Of a DNA stretch of 64,000 nt, positions 22,259 through 30,603 are shown in pieces. Source of the stretch: Micromonospora sp. H61 (lineage in GTDB: Bacteria; Actinomycetota; Actinomycetes; Mycobacteriales; Micromonosporaceae); assembly GCF_018070325.1 (NCBI RefSeq), contig NZ_JAGPXY010000025.1, positions 24,923-88,922 of the forward strand, written 5' to 3'. The translations under genes were made by a program, and so were the position numbers. How positions within the stretch are numbered: the stretch's first letter is position 1; each line of letters opens with the position of its first letter. The notes below the pieces were generated by a model. It had not been told where the DNA came from, did no database searches, and worked only from the letters and a program-made list of their open reading frames with translations.

Positions 22259-22824
22259 TGACCACGGCTACCGAAAAGACCCTGCCGCGCCTCAAGGAGC
22301 GGTACCGCAACGAGATCGTGGCCCAGCTGCGTGAGCAGCGCAGCTACGGCAACCCCATGCAGGTGCCGCGGCTGGTCAAGATCGTCGTCAACATGGGTGT
22401 CGGCGAGGCTGCTCGCGACGCCAAGTTGATCGACGGCGCGGTCCGCGACCTCGCCACGATCACCGGCCAGAAGCCGCAGGTGCGGCGGGCGACCAAGTCC
22501 ATCGCGCAGTTCAAGCTCCGCGAGGGCATGCCGATCGGCGCGAAGGTCACCCTTCGTGGCGACCGGATGTGGGAGTTCATGGACCGGTTGCTCTCCATCG
22601 CGCTGCCGCGTATCCGCGACTTCCGCGGTCTGGACGGGCGCAAGCTGGACGGGCACGGCAACTACACGTTCGGTCTGACCGAGCAGTCGGTGTTCCACGA
22701 GATCGACCAGGACCGGATCGATCGCCAGCGGGGCATGGACATCACGGTGGTCACGACCGCCACGACCGACGACGAGGGCCGGGCGCTGCTCAAGCTCCTG
22801 GGCTTCCCGTTCAAGGAGAACTGA
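22258..22824 (+). CDS. rplE: 50S ribosomal protein L5
   Basis: L5 binds 5S rRNA and contacts P-site tRNA. The 188-residue protein starts MTTATEKTLPRLKERYRNEI at the ATG overlapping the rplX stop; the GTG immediately before it (22255) is an equal-frame alternative. It shows VPRLVKIVVNMGVGEAARDA, RVTLRGDRMWEF-like sequence (VTLRGDRMWEFMDRLLSIAL) and NYTFGLTEQSVFHEIDQDRI. Confidence 0.96.
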   Translation: MTTATEKTLPRLKERYRNEIVAQLREQRSYGNPMQVPRLVKIVVNMGVGEAARDAKLIDGAVRDLATITGQKPQVRRATKSIAQFKLREGMPIGAKVTLRGDRMWEFMDRLLSIALPRIRDFRGLDGRKLDGHGNYTFGLTEQSVFHEIDQDRIDRQRGMDITVVTTATTDDEGRALLKLLGFPFKEN

Positions 22825-22825
22825 G

Positions 22826-23011
22826 ATGGCCAAGAAGGCGCTGATCATCAAGGCGGCCGCGAAGCCGAAGTTCTCGGTTCGCGCGTACACCCGCTGCCAG
22901 CGGTGCGGGCGTCCGAAGGCGGTCTACCGCAAGTTCGGGCTCTGCCGGGTCTGCATCCGGGAGATGGCTCACCGCGGTGAGCTGCCGGGCGTGTCCAAGG
23001 CTTCCTGGTAA
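22826..23011 (+). CDS. rpsZ: 30S ribosomal protein S14, zinc-binding type Z
   Basis: The 61-residue short form of S14 keeps four cysteines as CQRCG and CRVC (about residues 24-43), the zinc ribbon of the C+ type. It is one base after rplE. Many actinobacteria also carry a longer zinc-free S14 for zinc starvation elsewhere; none is in this window. Confidence 0.96.
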   Translation: MAKKALIIKAAAKPKFSVRAYTRCQRCGRPKAVYRKFGLCRVCIREMAHRGELPGVSKASW

Positions 23012-23023
23012 GGGCGACCGCGT

Positions 23024-23098
23024 CCCGGCCGTCGGCCGGGAACTCCTGCACCGATTAGGTATTGCTCTTCGCCGTAGGCCCGGGGCTGATGCCCCGGG
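23024..23098 (+). other. Two stem-loops between rpsZ and rpsH
   Basis: CCCGGCC/GGCCGGG (23024-23030 with 23034-23040) and CCCGGGGC/GCCCCGGG (23079-23086 with 23091-23098, loop TGAT) lie in the 116-base gap, one of the largest gaps in the spc section. They may form a regulatory leader for rpsH; S8 is the translational repressor of spc in E. coli, but no S8 site is recognisable here. Confidence 0.5.
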
Positions 23099-23127
23099 AA
23101 CCCCGGCGAGAAAGGCTGACGAAATCC

Positions 23128-23535
23128 ATGACGATGACCGACCCGATCGCAGACATGCTCACGCGTCTGCGTAACGCCAACCAGGCGTACCACGATCAGG
23201 TGAAGATGCCCTACTCCAAGATCAAGGCGAACATCGCCGAGGTCCTGAAGGCCGAGGGTTACATCGCCACCTGGTCGGTCGAGGAGCCCGAGGAGGGCGC
23301 CGTCGGCAAGCGACTGGTCGTCGAGCTGAAGTACGGCCAGAACCGCGAGCGGAGCCTGGCCGGCATCAAGCGCGTGTCCAAGCCCGGTCTCCGGGTGTAC
23401 GCCAAGTCGGACGGGCTCCCGCGGGTGCTCGGTGGGCTGGGCGTGGCGATCATTTCGACGTCCCAGGGGCTGCTGACCGACCGGCAGGCCCGCAAGCGGA
23501 GTGTTGGCGGGGAAGTCCTCGCCTTCGTCTGGTAA
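23128..23535 (+). CDS. rpsH: 30S ribosomal protein S8
   Basis: S8 binds the central domain of 16S rRNA. The ATG at 23128 (MTMTDPIADMLTRLRNANQA) gives 135 residues, the expected length; the frame is open further upstream but without similarity. It shows GQNRERSLAGIKRVSKPGLR and the C-terminal ISTSQGLLTDRQARKRSVGG block. GAGAAAGGCTGACG lies upstream. Confidence 0.96.
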   Translation: MTMTDPIADMLTRLRNANQAYHDQVKMPYSKIKANIAEVLKAEGYIATWSVEEPEEGAVGKRLVVELKYGQNRERSLAGIKRVSKPGLRVYAKSDGLPRVLGGLGVAIISTSQGLLTDRQARKRSVGGEVLAFVW

Positions 23536-23551
23536 CGGGAGACAGGTAGAA

Positions 23552-24094
23552 ATGTCGCGAATTGGACGTAAGTCGATCCCGGTGCCAGCCGGCGTCGACA
23601 TCACGATCGACGGGCAGACCGTCAAGGTCAAGGGCCCCAAGGGCCAGCTCCAGCACACCCTCGCCGAGCCGATCACGATCGAGCGGGCCGAGGATGGGCA
23701 GCTGAGCGTCAACCGGCCGAACGACGAGCGCAAGGCCAAGGAACTCCACGGCCTGAGCCGTACGCTGGTTGCGAACATGATCGTCGGGGTCACCGAGGGC
23801 TACCGCAAGAGCCTGGAGATCGCCGGCACCGGTTACCGGGTCACCGCCAAGGGTTCGGATCTCGAGTTCGCGCTCGGGTTCTCGCACCCGGTGGTCGTCC
23901 CCGCCCCGGCGGGCATCACCTTCACGGTGGAGCGGCCGACCCTGTTCCACGTGGCTGGCATCGACAAGCAGCAGGTCGGTGAGGTCGCCGCCAACATCCG
24001 GAAGATCCGCCCGCCGGAGCCCTACAAGGGCAAGGGCGTCAAGTACCAGGGCGAGGTCATCCGCCGCAAGGCTGGAAAGGCAGGTAAGAAGTGA
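23552..24094 (+). CDS. rplF: 50S ribosomal protein L6
   Basis: L6 lies near the sarcin-ricin loop. The 180-residue product starts MSRIGRKSIPVPAGVDITID. It shows the two repeated beta domains and the C-terminal IRKIRPPEPYKGKGVKYQGE motif. The ATG at 23552 follows GGGAGACAGG. Its stop overlaps the rplR GTG by four bases. Confidence 0.96.
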   Translation: MSRIGRKSIPVPAGVDITIDGQTVKVKGPKGQLQHTLAEPITIERAEDGQLSVNRPNDERKAKELHGLSRTLVANMIVGVTEGYRKSLEIAGTGYRVTAKGSDLEFALGFSHPVVVPAPAGITFTVERPTLFHVAGIDKQQVGEVAANIRKIRPPEPYKGKGVKYQGEVIRRKAGKAGKK

Positions 24095-24480
24095 GCGCCA
24101 CGCTGCTCAAGCGCCGCCGCGGTGTCGCCGCCAAGCGCGCCGTTGGGCGTGCGCGTCGACACTTCCGCGTCCGCAAGAACGTCAGCGGTACGGCCGAGCG
24201 TCCGCGCCTGGTCGTCACCCGCTCGCTGCGGCACATGGTCGCCCAGGTCGTCGACGACACCAAGGGTCACACCCTGGCGTCGGCGTCGACCCTGGACGCC
24301 TCGCTGCGCGGTGCGGAGGGCGACAAGAGCGCCCTGGCTGGCAAGGTGGGCGCGCTGCTCGCCGAGCGGGCCAAGGCCGCCGGCGTCTCCAAGGTCGTCT
24401 TCGACCGCGGCGGCAACCGGTACGCGGGGCGAGTCGCCGCGCTTGCCGACGCCGCCCGCGAAGCCGGGCTCGAGTTCTAA
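24091..24480 (+). CDS. rplR: 50S ribosomal protein L18
   Basis: L18 binds 5S rRNA with L5. The 129-residue product has the basic N-terminus (LLKRRRGVAAKRAVGRARRH), RPRLVVTRSLRHMVAQVVDD and the final FDRGGNRYAGRVAALADAAR motif. It starts at a GTG inside the rplF stop. Confidence 0.96.
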   Translation: MSATLLKRRRGVAAKRAVGRARRHFRVRKNVSGTAERPRLVVTRSLRHMVAQVVDDTKGHTLASASTLDASLRGAEGDKSALAGKVGALLAERAKAAGVSKVVFDRGGNRYAGRVAALADAAREAGLEF

Positions 24481-24513
24481 CAACCCCGTCACGAGAGAGA
24501 AGGAAGGCTGCTG

Positions 24514-25128
24514 ATGCCAGGTCAACAGCGCCGTGGCGGCGGGTCCGGTGGCAACGAGGGTGGTCGCCGCGACAACCGCCGTGAGGGCGGCCGCGGAAAC
24601 GCGCCCGTCGAGAAGACCCCGCACCTCGAGCGGGTCGTCGCGATCAACCGCGTCGCCAAGGTCGTGAAGGGTGGTCGTCGCTTCAGCTTCACCGCCCTGG
24701 TGATCGTGGGCGACGGCGACGGCACGGTCGGCGTGGGCTACGGAAAGGCCAAGGAGGTGCCCGCGGCCATCGCCAAGGGTGTCGAGGAGGCCAAGAAGCA
24801 CTTCTTCAAGGTCCCGCGGATCGGCCAGTCGATCCCGCACCCGGTGACGGGTGAGGACGCCGCTGGTGTGGTGCTGCTCAAGCCGGCCTCGGCCGGTACG
24901 GGTGTCATCGCCGGTGGGCCGGTGCGTGCCGTGCTGGAGTGTGCCGGGATCCACGACGTGCTCTCCAAGAGCCTCGGTTCGTCGAACCCGATCAACATCG
25001 TGCACGCCACCGTGGCGGCCCTGAAGGGGCTTGAGTCCCCCGAGCAGGTCGCGGCGCGTCGTGGTCTGCCGGTGGAGGACGTCGCGCCGGCGGCCATGCT
25101 GGCGTCGCGTGCGGGGGTGGCGCACTGA
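24514..25128 (+). CDS. rpsE: 30S ribosomal protein S5
   Basis: S5 contributes to decoding fidelity and the mRNA entry site. The 204-residue protein has an extra Gly/Arg/Asn-rich N-terminus of about 35 residues (QQRRGGGSGGNEGGRRDNRR) before the core ERVVAINRVAKVVKGGRRFS. It shows GYGKAKEVPAAIAKGVEEAK and GGPVRAVLECAGIHDVLSKS. GAGAGAGAAGGAAGG precedes the ATG. One-base overlap with rpmD. Confidence 0.96.
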   Translation: MPGQQRRGGGSGGNEGGRRDNRREGGRGNAPVEKTPHLERVVAINRVAKVVKGGRRFSFTALVIVGDGDGTVGVGYGKAKEVPAAIAKGVEEAKKHFFKVPRIGQSIPHPVTGEDAAGVVLLKPASAGTGVIAGGPVRAVLECAGIHDVLSKSLGSSNPINIVHATVAALKGLESPEQVAARRGLPVEDVAPAAMLASRAGVAH

Positions 25129-25310
25129 TGGCACGCCTGAAGGTCACCCAGCTCCGGTCCGGTATCGGGACCAAGCACAACCAGCGTGAGTCGCTGCGTT
25201 CGCTCGGTCTCAAGCGGATCAACGACGTGGTGGTCAAGGAGGACCGGCCCGAGATCCGCGGCATGATCTTCACTGTGAGCCACCTCGTGAAGGTCGAGGA
25301 GGTCGAGTAA
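25128..25310 (+). CDS. rpmD: 50S ribosomal protein L30
   Basis: The 60-residue product starts MARLKVTQLRSGIGTKHNQR and shows SLGLKRINDVVVKEDRPEIR, the full L30 fold. It overlaps rpsE and rplO by one base at each end. Confidence 0.96.
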   Translation: MARLKVTQLRSGIGTKHNQRESLRSLGLKRINDVVVKEDRPEIRGMIFTVSHLVKVEEVE

Positions 25311-25753
25311 TGACGATCAAGGTGCATCACCTGCGCCCGGCGCCCGGTTCCAAGACCGCGAAGACCCGTGTGGGTCGCGGTGAGGGTTCCAAGGGCAAGA
25401 CCGCTGGTCGCGGTACCAAGGGTTCCAAGGCCCGCAAGAACATCTCGGCGGCGTTCGAGGGTGGGCAGATGCCCATCCACATGCGCCTGCCGAAGATGAA
25501 GGGCTTCAAGAACAAGTTCAAGGTGGTCTTCCAGGTGGTCAACCTGGACCGACTCGCTGAGCTGTTCCCGAATGGTGGTCAGGTCGGCCCGCTGGAGCTC
25601 GTCGAGTCCGGCGCGGTCCGCAAGGGTCACCCGGTCAAGGTCCTCGGCACCGGGGACCTCGGCGGTGTGGCGCTCCAGGTGTCCGCGCACGCGTTCAGTG
25701 CGTCGGCCAAGGAGAAGATCGCTGCCGCCGGTGGCTCCGTCACCGAGCTGTAA
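25310..25753 (+). CDS. rplO: 50S ribosomal protein L15
   Basis: L15 is a late assembly protein. The 147-residue product shows KVHHLRPAPGSKTAKTRVGR, the Gly-rich GEGSKGKTAGRGTKGSKARK and FEGGQMPIHMRLPKMKGFKN. It closes this part of the operon: a long stem-loop follows before secY. Confidence 0.96.
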   Translation: MTIKVHHLRPAPGSKTAKTRVGRGEGSKGKTAGRGTKGSKARKNISAAFEGGQMPIHMRLPKMKGFKNKFKVVFQVVNLDRLAELFPNGGQVGPLELVESGAVRKGHPVKVLGTGDLGGVALQVSAHAFSASAKEKIAAAGGSVTEL

Positions 25754-25760
25754 GGCGTAC

Positions 25761-25807
25761 GACCATGGCGCCCGTCCAGTTGAGAGCAACTGGCGGGCGC
25801 CATGGTC
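25761..25807 (+). terminator. Long stem-loop after rplO
   Basis: A 21-bp stem (25761-25782 with 25787-25807, one bulged T at 25775) closes the loop AGAG. It starts 8 bases after the rplO stop. No T-run follows, but the length suggests real termination or strong attenuation before secY. A secY promoter should then lie in 25808-25960; a TAACAT at about 25832 is a weak -10 candidate. Confidence 0.7.
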
Positions 25808-25985
25808 TACCTGGGACCTGAGCGCCCGGTAACATCGGAATCGATTTATGTAGTCGGGCGCATCTGCCCGGACCGGGGTGAGGCTGTTAGAGTCCCATCC
25901 CAGCCATGGATTGCGGGCACTCGCCCGTGATCCACCCCGACCCGCCAGGGATCACCGGCGGCCCGCCTCGCGCAGGAGGAAGAAG

Positions 25986-27314
25986 TTGCTGTCCGCCTTT
26001 CTCAGTGCGTTCCGTACGCCTGACCTGCGCAAGAAGCTGCTGTTCACAGTAGGCATCATCGCGGTCTACCGGCTGGGTGCAACGCTCCCCAGCCCGGGCG
26101 TCTCGTACGGCAACGTGCAGAAGTGCCTCGACACCATCCAGGGTGACACCACCGGGGTGGTGAACCTTCTCAACCTCTTCTCCGGCGGAGCGCTGCTGCA
26201 GCTCTCGGTCTTCGCGCTGGGCATCATGCCCTACATCACCGCGTCGATCATCCTGCAGCTGCTGACCGTCGTGATCCCCCGCCTGGAGCAGCTCCGCAAG
26301 GAGGGCCAGGCCGGTCAGGCGAAGATCACCCAGTACACCCGCTACCTGACTCTCGGTCTCGGTGTGCTGCAGGCCTCGGCGTTCGTGGCGCTGGCCCGCT
26401 CGGGCCAGCTGTTCCAGAACCGCTGCGACCAGTTCCCGATCATCCCCACCGGCACCGGCATCCCGGACTGGCTGACCCTGACCATCCTGGTGATGACGAT
26501 GACCGCCGGCACCGGCATGGTCATGTGGCTCGGTGAGCTGATCACCGACCGCGGCGTCGGCAACGGCATGTCCGTCCTGATCTTCACCTCGATCGCGGCG
26601 CGGCTGCCCAGCGAGGGCTGGCAGATCAAGACCAGCAAGGGCTGGGACATGTTCGCCCTGGTCATCGCGCTGGTCCTGGTGGTCATCACCGCTGTCACCT
26701 TCATCGAGCAGGCGCAGCGCCGGATCCCGGTGCAGTACGCCAAGCGGATGATCGGCCGGCGGATGTACGGCGGCACCTCGACCTACATCCCGCTCAAGGT
26801 CAACCAGGCGGGTGTGATCCCGGTCATCTTCGGCTCGTCGCTGCTCTACCTGCCGCAGTTGGCGCTGCAGTTCTTCGACCAGACCGACCCGGGCAAGACC
26901 CAGTCGTGGATCCAGAACAACCTGGTCAACCCGAGCAGCCCGATCTACATCTCGGTCTACTTCCTGATGATCATCTTCTTCACGTACTTCTACGTCTCGA
27001 TCACGTTCAATCCGACCGAGGTCGCGGACAACATGAAGAAGTACGGCGGGTTCGTGCCGGGCATCCGCCCGGGCAAGCCGACCGCCGACTACCTGGACTT
27101 CATCCTCAGCCGGATCACCCTGCCGGGCGCGCTCTACCTCGGCGTCATCTCGATCCTGCCGAACTTCTTCTTCATCTGGCTGGACAACCAGCAGTACCAG
27201 AACTTCCCGTTCGGCGGCACCGCTGTGCTCATCATGGTCGGCGTCGGTCTGGAGACCGTGAAGCAGATCGAGAGCCAACTCATGCAGCGGAACTACGAAG
27301 GGTTCCTGCGGTAG
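25986..27314 (+). CDS. secY: Preprotein translocase subunit SecY
   Basis: SecY is the channel of the Sec pathway in the plasma membrane. The TTG at 25986, behind GCAGGAGGA, gives 442 residues starting LSAFLSAFRTPDLRKKLLFT after Met; the frame is open upstream to 25878 without similarity. Ten membrane helices are expected and visible as hydrophobic stretches (for example SVFALGIMPYITASIILQLL and SVYFLMIIFFTYFYVSITF). The cytoplasmic loop with PVQYAKRMIGRRMYGG is conserved. Its stop codon is directly followed by adk. Confidence 0.96.
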   Translation: MLSAFLSAFRTPDLRKKLLFTVGIIAVYRLGATLPSPGVSYGNVQKCLDTIQGDTTGVVNLLNLFSGGALLQLSVFALGIMPYITASIILQLLTVVIPRLEQLRKEGQAGQAKITQYTRYLTLGLGVLQASAFVALARSGQLFQNRCDQFPIIPTGTGIPDWLTLTILVMTMTAGTGMVMWLGELITDRGVGNGMSVLIFTSIAARLPSEGWQIKTSKGWDMFALVIALVLVVITAVTFIEQAQRRIPVQYAKRMIGRRMYGGTSTYIPLKVNQAGVIPVIFGSSLLYLPQLALQFFDQTDPGKTQSWIQNNLVNPSSPIYISVYFLMIIFFTYFYVSITFNPTEVADNMKKYGGFVPGIRPGKPTADYLDFILSRITLPGALYLGVISILPNFFFIWLDNQQYQNFPFGGTAVLIMVGVGLETVKQIESQLMQRNYEGFLR

Positions 27315-27968
27315 ATGAGACTCGTTCTGGTTGGCCCGCCGGGCGCGGGCAAGGGCACGCAGGCCGAGTTCATCGCCGCGCACCTCTCGGTGCCGAAGAT
27401 TTCGACCGGAGACATCTTCCGGTCGAACGTCACCCAGGGCACGCCGCTCGGTGTCGAGGCGAAGCGGTACATGGATGCGGGCGAGCTGGTTCCGGACGAG
27501 GTCACCATCAACATGGTCCGGGACCGGCTGGCCGAGCCCGACGCCAGCGAGGGTTTCCTGCTCGACGGCTTCCCGCGGACGACTCCGCAGGCGGCCGCTC
27601 TGGACAAGCTCCTGGCCGATCTGGGCACCGCCCTGGATCTGGTCCTGGAGCTGGTCGTCGACGACGACGAGGTGATCCGGCGGCTCTCCGGCAGGCGTAC
27701 GTGCCGGGGCTGCGGCAAGATCTGGCACGTCGAGTTCGACGCCACCACCCGGCCCGGCATCTGTGACCGGTGCGGCGCCGAGCTGTTCCAGCGCGACGAC
27801 GACAAGCCGGAGACGATCGCCACGCGGCTCCGCGAATACAGCGAGAAGACCGCACCCCTGGTCGACTACTACGGCGCTCAGGGCAAGCTGGTCGGGATCG
27901 ACGCCACCGGGCCGGTGGAGGACGTCACCACCCGGGCCATCGACGCGTTGCGGTCGTACGGCGGCTGA
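27315..27968 (+). CDS. adk: Adenylate kinase
   Basis: Catalyses ATP + AMP to 2 ADP. The 217-residue long-form enzyme shows the P-loop GPPGAGKGTQ (residues 7-16), the AMP-binding LLDGFPRT and a LID domain with four cysteines (CRGCGKIWHVEFD and CDRCG), a zinc-binding lid. Its ATG touches the secY stop, so coupling is likely. The order secY-adk-map-infA is standard for actinobacteria. Confidence 0.97.
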   Translation: MRLVLVGPPGAGKGTQAEFIAAHLSVPKISTGDIFRSNVTQGTPLGVEAKRYMDAGELVPDEVTINMVRDRLAEPDASEGFLLDGFPRTTPQAAALDKLLADLGTALDLVLELVVDDDEVIRRLSGRRTCRGCGKIWHVEFDATTRPGICDRCGAELFQRDDDKPETIATRLREYSEKTAPLVDYYGAQGKLVGIDATGPVEDVTTRAIDALRSYGG

Positions 27969-28055
27969 GGTCCGGCCGGGCCACGGCGGATAGAGTGCGA
28001 ACAGCGGGGTACGCGTTATGTGCCCCGCTGTTCGGCAACGAAAGGTAACCGCTCC

Positions 28056-28907
28056 ATGCGTCGTCCCCAGCTGGACATCCAGCTGAAGACCCCTGACCAG
28101 ATCGAGAAGATGCGGGCCGCCGGGCTGGTGGTGGCCGAGGCGCTGCGTCGGATGCGGGAGGCTGTCGCCCCCGGTGTGAGCACCGCCGATCTGGACGCCA
28201 TCGCCGAGGCGACCATCCGCGAGGCGGGCGGCGTGCCGTCGTTCAAGGGCTACCACGGTTTCCCGGCGTCGATCTGCTCCTCGGTCAACGAGCAGATCGT
28301 GCACGCCATCCCGTCGCCCGAGCAGGTGCTCCGGGCCGGTGACCTGATCTCCATCGACTGCGGCGCGGTGCTGGACGGGTGGCACGGCGACTCCGCGATC
28401 ACGGTCGGGGTCGGTGACGTCGACCCGGCGCTGCTGAAGATGGCCGAGGTCGCCGAGGACGCGATGTGGGCCGGCATCGCCGCCGCCGCGCGTGGCGCGG
28501 CCAGCGGCAGGGGCCGCCTCACCGACATCTCGCACGCGGTGGAGACCGCTGTCCGCAAGGGCGGCCGGTACGGCATCGTCGACGGCTACGGCGGGCACGG
28601 CATCGGCACCGAGATGCACCAGGACCCCCACGTGCTCAACCACGGTCGGCCGGGCAAGGGTCCGCGACTGGTCCCCGGGATGGCCTTGGCCATCGAGCCG
28701 ATGATCACCATGGCGTCCCCGCGTACCGCCGAGTTGGCCGACGGGTGGACGGTCGTCACCCGGGACGGCTCGGTGGCCGCGCACGTCGAGCACTCGATGG
28801 CGCTGCTGCCGGACGGCGTCTGGGTGCTCACCGCGTTCGACGGTGGCCGGGCCCGCCTGGGCGACCTGGTAACGGCACGCCAACCCGCGGCCACCAAAAC
28901 CCCCTGA
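28056..28907 (+). CDS. map: Methionine aminopeptidase, type I
   Basis: Removes the N-terminal Met from nascent proteins. The ATG at 28056 gives 283 residues (MRRPQLDIQLKTPDQIEKMR), without the N-terminal zinc-finger extension of some paralogs. The five metal ligands are visible: Asp in ISIDCGAVLDGWHGDSAITV (two), His in GYGGHGIGTEMHQDPHV, Glu in MALAIEPMITM and Glu in HVEHSMALL. AACGAAAGGTAAC lies upstream of the start. A palindromic repeat beginning 8 bases after the stop may serve as its terminator. Confidence 0.96.
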   Translation: MRRPQLDIQLKTPDQIEKMRAAGLVVAEALRRMREAVAPGVSTADLDAIAEATIREAGGVPSFKGYHGFPASICSSVNEQIVHAIPSPEQVLRAGDLISIDCGAVLDGWHGDSAITVGVGDVDPALLKMAEVAEDAMWAGIAAAARGAASGRGRLTDISHAVETAVRKGGRYGIVDGYGGHGIGTEMHQDPHVLNHGRPGKGPRLVPGMALAIEPMITMASPRTAELADGWTVVTRDGSVAAHVEHSMALLPDGVWVLTAFDGGRARLGDLVTARQPAATKTP

Positions 28908-28914
28908 CCCCGCT

Positions 28915-28969
28915 GATCATGAAGTTGTTGCCCTGACACGCCGGTGAGGCGGGCAACAACTTCATGATC
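28915..28969. repeat. Palindromic repeat, copy 1
   Basis: Perfect 19-bp arms (28915-28933 and 28951-28969) around a 17-base centre, with the core GATCATGAAGTTGTTG. A second related copy is at 29614-29672; together they flank the DUF1707 gene. The sequence is more AT-rich than its surroundings. It may be a dispersed REP- or MITE-like element also used as a transcription terminator. Confidence 0.8.
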
Positions 28970-29022
28970 GACCGATGTTCGGGGTCGGGCGGGAGTGGCG
29001 CGACGGTGGCATGCTTGCCGGC

Positions 29023-29574
29023 ATGGACGGGCGCGACGGGATGCGAGCCGCGGACTCGGACCGTACGGCGGTGGCCGACCGGTTGCGGGTCGCCCTCGAC
29101 GAGGGCCGACTGGATCTGCACGAGTACGACGAGCGGTTGCAGCGCGCCTACGCGGCACGCACGTACGCCGACCTTGAGGCGCTGCTCACCGACCTGCCGC
29201 CGGTGACGCCGGCGCAGCGGTCGGGCCTGGCGCCGGTTGCCGGGCCGACGGTGAGCCTGCCGGGCGACCAGCTCGATCCGGCCTTCAGCAGGGGCGTCAC
29301 CGCCCGTTGGCTGGCTGAGGTGTGGTCCCCGTACCTGTGGGTGATCCCCATCGTGGTGACCATCTGGGCGGTGACGTCGGTGCTCAGCCAGGACCTGCTC
29401 TACTTCTGGCCGGCCTGGGTGGCGGGGCCGTGGGGTGCGGTGCTGGTGGTCCGCACTGCCAGCGGGCTGGCCACCAAGGAGCCCCAACGCCAGGCCGTCA
29501 AGCGCCAACGCCGCCGAGACCGCAAGCAGGCAGAGCGCGCCCTCAAACCGGACGACGACGCACCAACCTCCTGA
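29023..29574 (+). CDS. DUF1707 and two-helix domain protein
   Basis: The 183-residue product opens MDGRDGMRAADSDRTAVADR and continues LRVALDEGRLDLHEYDERLQ then RAYAARTYADLEALLTDLP, the DUF1707 signature of actinobacteria (about residues 7-60). Two membrane helices follow near residues 105-145 (PYLWVIPIVVTIWAVTSVL; LLYFWPAWVAGPWGAVLVV), then a basic tail. Start could be 29023 or 29041, both in frame without a clear ribosome binding site. DUF1707 proteins are small membrane-associated proteins of unknown function. It is inserted between map and infA and flanked by two palindromic repeats. Confidence 0.8.
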   Translation: MDGRDGMRAADSDRTAVADRLRVALDEGRLDLHEYDERLQRAYAARTYADLEALLTDLPPVTPAQRSGLAPVAGPTVSLPGDQLDPAFSRGVTARWLAEVWSPYLWVIPIVVTIWAVTSVLSQDLLYFWPAWVAGPWGAVLVVRTASGLATKEPQRQAVKRQRRRDRKQAERALKPDDDAPTS

Positions 29575-29613
29575 ACCCCACCACCTCCCCGGGCCTACCC
29601 CCCACCCCGCCTG

Positions 29614-29672
29614 TTGATCATGAAGTTGTCGCCACCGTCCCCGGCGTGTTCTGACAACAACTTCATGATCAA
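29614..29672. repeat. Palindromic repeat, copy 2
   Basis: Arms of 16 bp (29614-29629 with 29657-29672) carry the same GATCATGAAGTTGT core as copy 1. The centre differs from copy 1 in length and sequence. It lies 39 bases after the DUF1707 gene. Confidence 0.78.
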
Positions 29673-29726
29673 CGGCGCTGGAGATGAGGCCGTTCGGGGC
29701 GACGCGCGGGTTGGTGGGTGGTCGGT

Positions 29727-29756
29727 TTGGCGGGGGAGTGCAGGCCGGCGTACACT
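29727..29756 (+). promoter_or_regulatory. Predicted infA promoter
   Basis: TTGGCG (29727-29732) and TACACT (29751-29756) are 18 bases apart, giving a leader of about 150 bases before infA. With the two upstream palindromes this suggests that infA onward is a separate transcription unit. The remaining gap 29757-29910 holds no gene. Confidence 0.55.
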
Positions 29757-29910
29757 TTCAGATCGGCGCACAGCGTCCACTCCGGCATGCCCACCCTGCG
29801 CTTCGGTGGGAGCTGGAGCCGCGGCTGGCGCGGGCTTCTGATTCTGATCAGATTTCCGTGTAAGACGTTGTGGGCCGCCCGGAGCAATCGACGTCAGGAC
29901 AGCGGAGGAC

Positions 29911-30132
29911 ATGCCGAAAAAAGACGGAGCCATTGAGATCGAGGGTCGGGTCATCGAGCCCCTGCCGAACGCCATGTTCCGGGTGGAGCTCGCGAACGGC
30001 CACAAGGTGTTGGCTCACATCAGCGGCAAGATGCGGCAGCACTACATCCGCATCCTTCCGGAGGACCGGGTCGTCGTCGAACTTTCGCCGTACGACCTGA
30101 CCCGCGGGCGCATCGTCTACCGCTACAAGTAG
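29911..30132 (+). CDS. infA: Translation initiation factor IF-1
   Basis: IF-1 blocks the A site during initiation. The 73-residue product reads MPKKDGAIEIEGRVIEPLPN and has the OB-fold motifs AMFRVELANGHKVLAHISGK and YDLTRGRIVYRYK. The ATG at 29911 follows CAGCGGAGGAC. It leads the group infA-rpmJ-rpsM-rpsK-rpsD-rpoA-rplQ. Confidence 0.96.
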   Translation: MPKKDGAIEIEGRVIEPLPNAMFRVELANGHKVLAHISGKMRQHYIRILPEDRVVVELSPYDLTRGRIVYRYK

Positions 30133-30223
30133 TCCTGACGACGGCCGGGAAGTCCCGTGTCCGTCTTCGACGTCCGATGTCGCGTAGAGCGCGTCCCCGG
30201 GCCAGATGGGAAGTAAGGCAACC

Positions 30224-30337
30224 GTGAAGGTCAAGCCGAGCGTCAAGAGGATCTGCCAGAAGTGCCGGGTTATCCGCCGGCACGGCCGGGTCATGGTCAT
30301 CTGCAGCGACCCGCGCCACAAGCAGCGCCAGGGCTGA
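30224..30337 (+). CDS. rpmJ: 50S ribosomal protein L36
   Basis: A 37-residue product (MKVKPSVKRICQKCRVIRRH, ending GRVMVICSDPRHKQRQG) from a GTG behind GGGAAGTAAGGCAACC. The zinc ligands Cys11, Cys14, Cys27 and His32 are all present, so this is the C+ form. It lies 91 bases after infA. The 266-base gap that follows (30338-30603) holds no gene; a CCCCGG/CCGGGG hairpin sits at 30463-30481. Confidence 0.95.
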   Translation: MKVKPSVKRICQKCRVIRRHGRVMVICSDPRHKQRQG

Positions 30338-30603
30338 CTCAGCCCGTCCGGCCGGAGCACGGCCGGGTGGCGTTGGTCCAGGTGGATCCCCAGCGACACA
30401 CACATCACACATGCTCGTCCCAGCCGCGAGCGGTACGCCAGACGTACCTCTGCGTGGTTGACCCCCGGTCGGAGGCCGGGGCCCGCTCGGGCAGCGACCG
30501 ATCCCGGTCGCCGGCGCTCACTGCGTCGGAAGGACGGGACGGCCGGTAGCGGGGTGGGACGGGTCCACACCTCCGCCACACATCACGAGGAGTACGCCCG
30601 CAC

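Noticed and set aside
25887..28883. Long open frame opposite secY-adk-map
   Set aside because: It spans three well-identified genes on the other strand; no domain is visible.
30262..30549. Small open frame between rpmJ and rpsM
   Set aside because: It overlaps rpmJ, has no ribosome binding site and no recognisable sequence.
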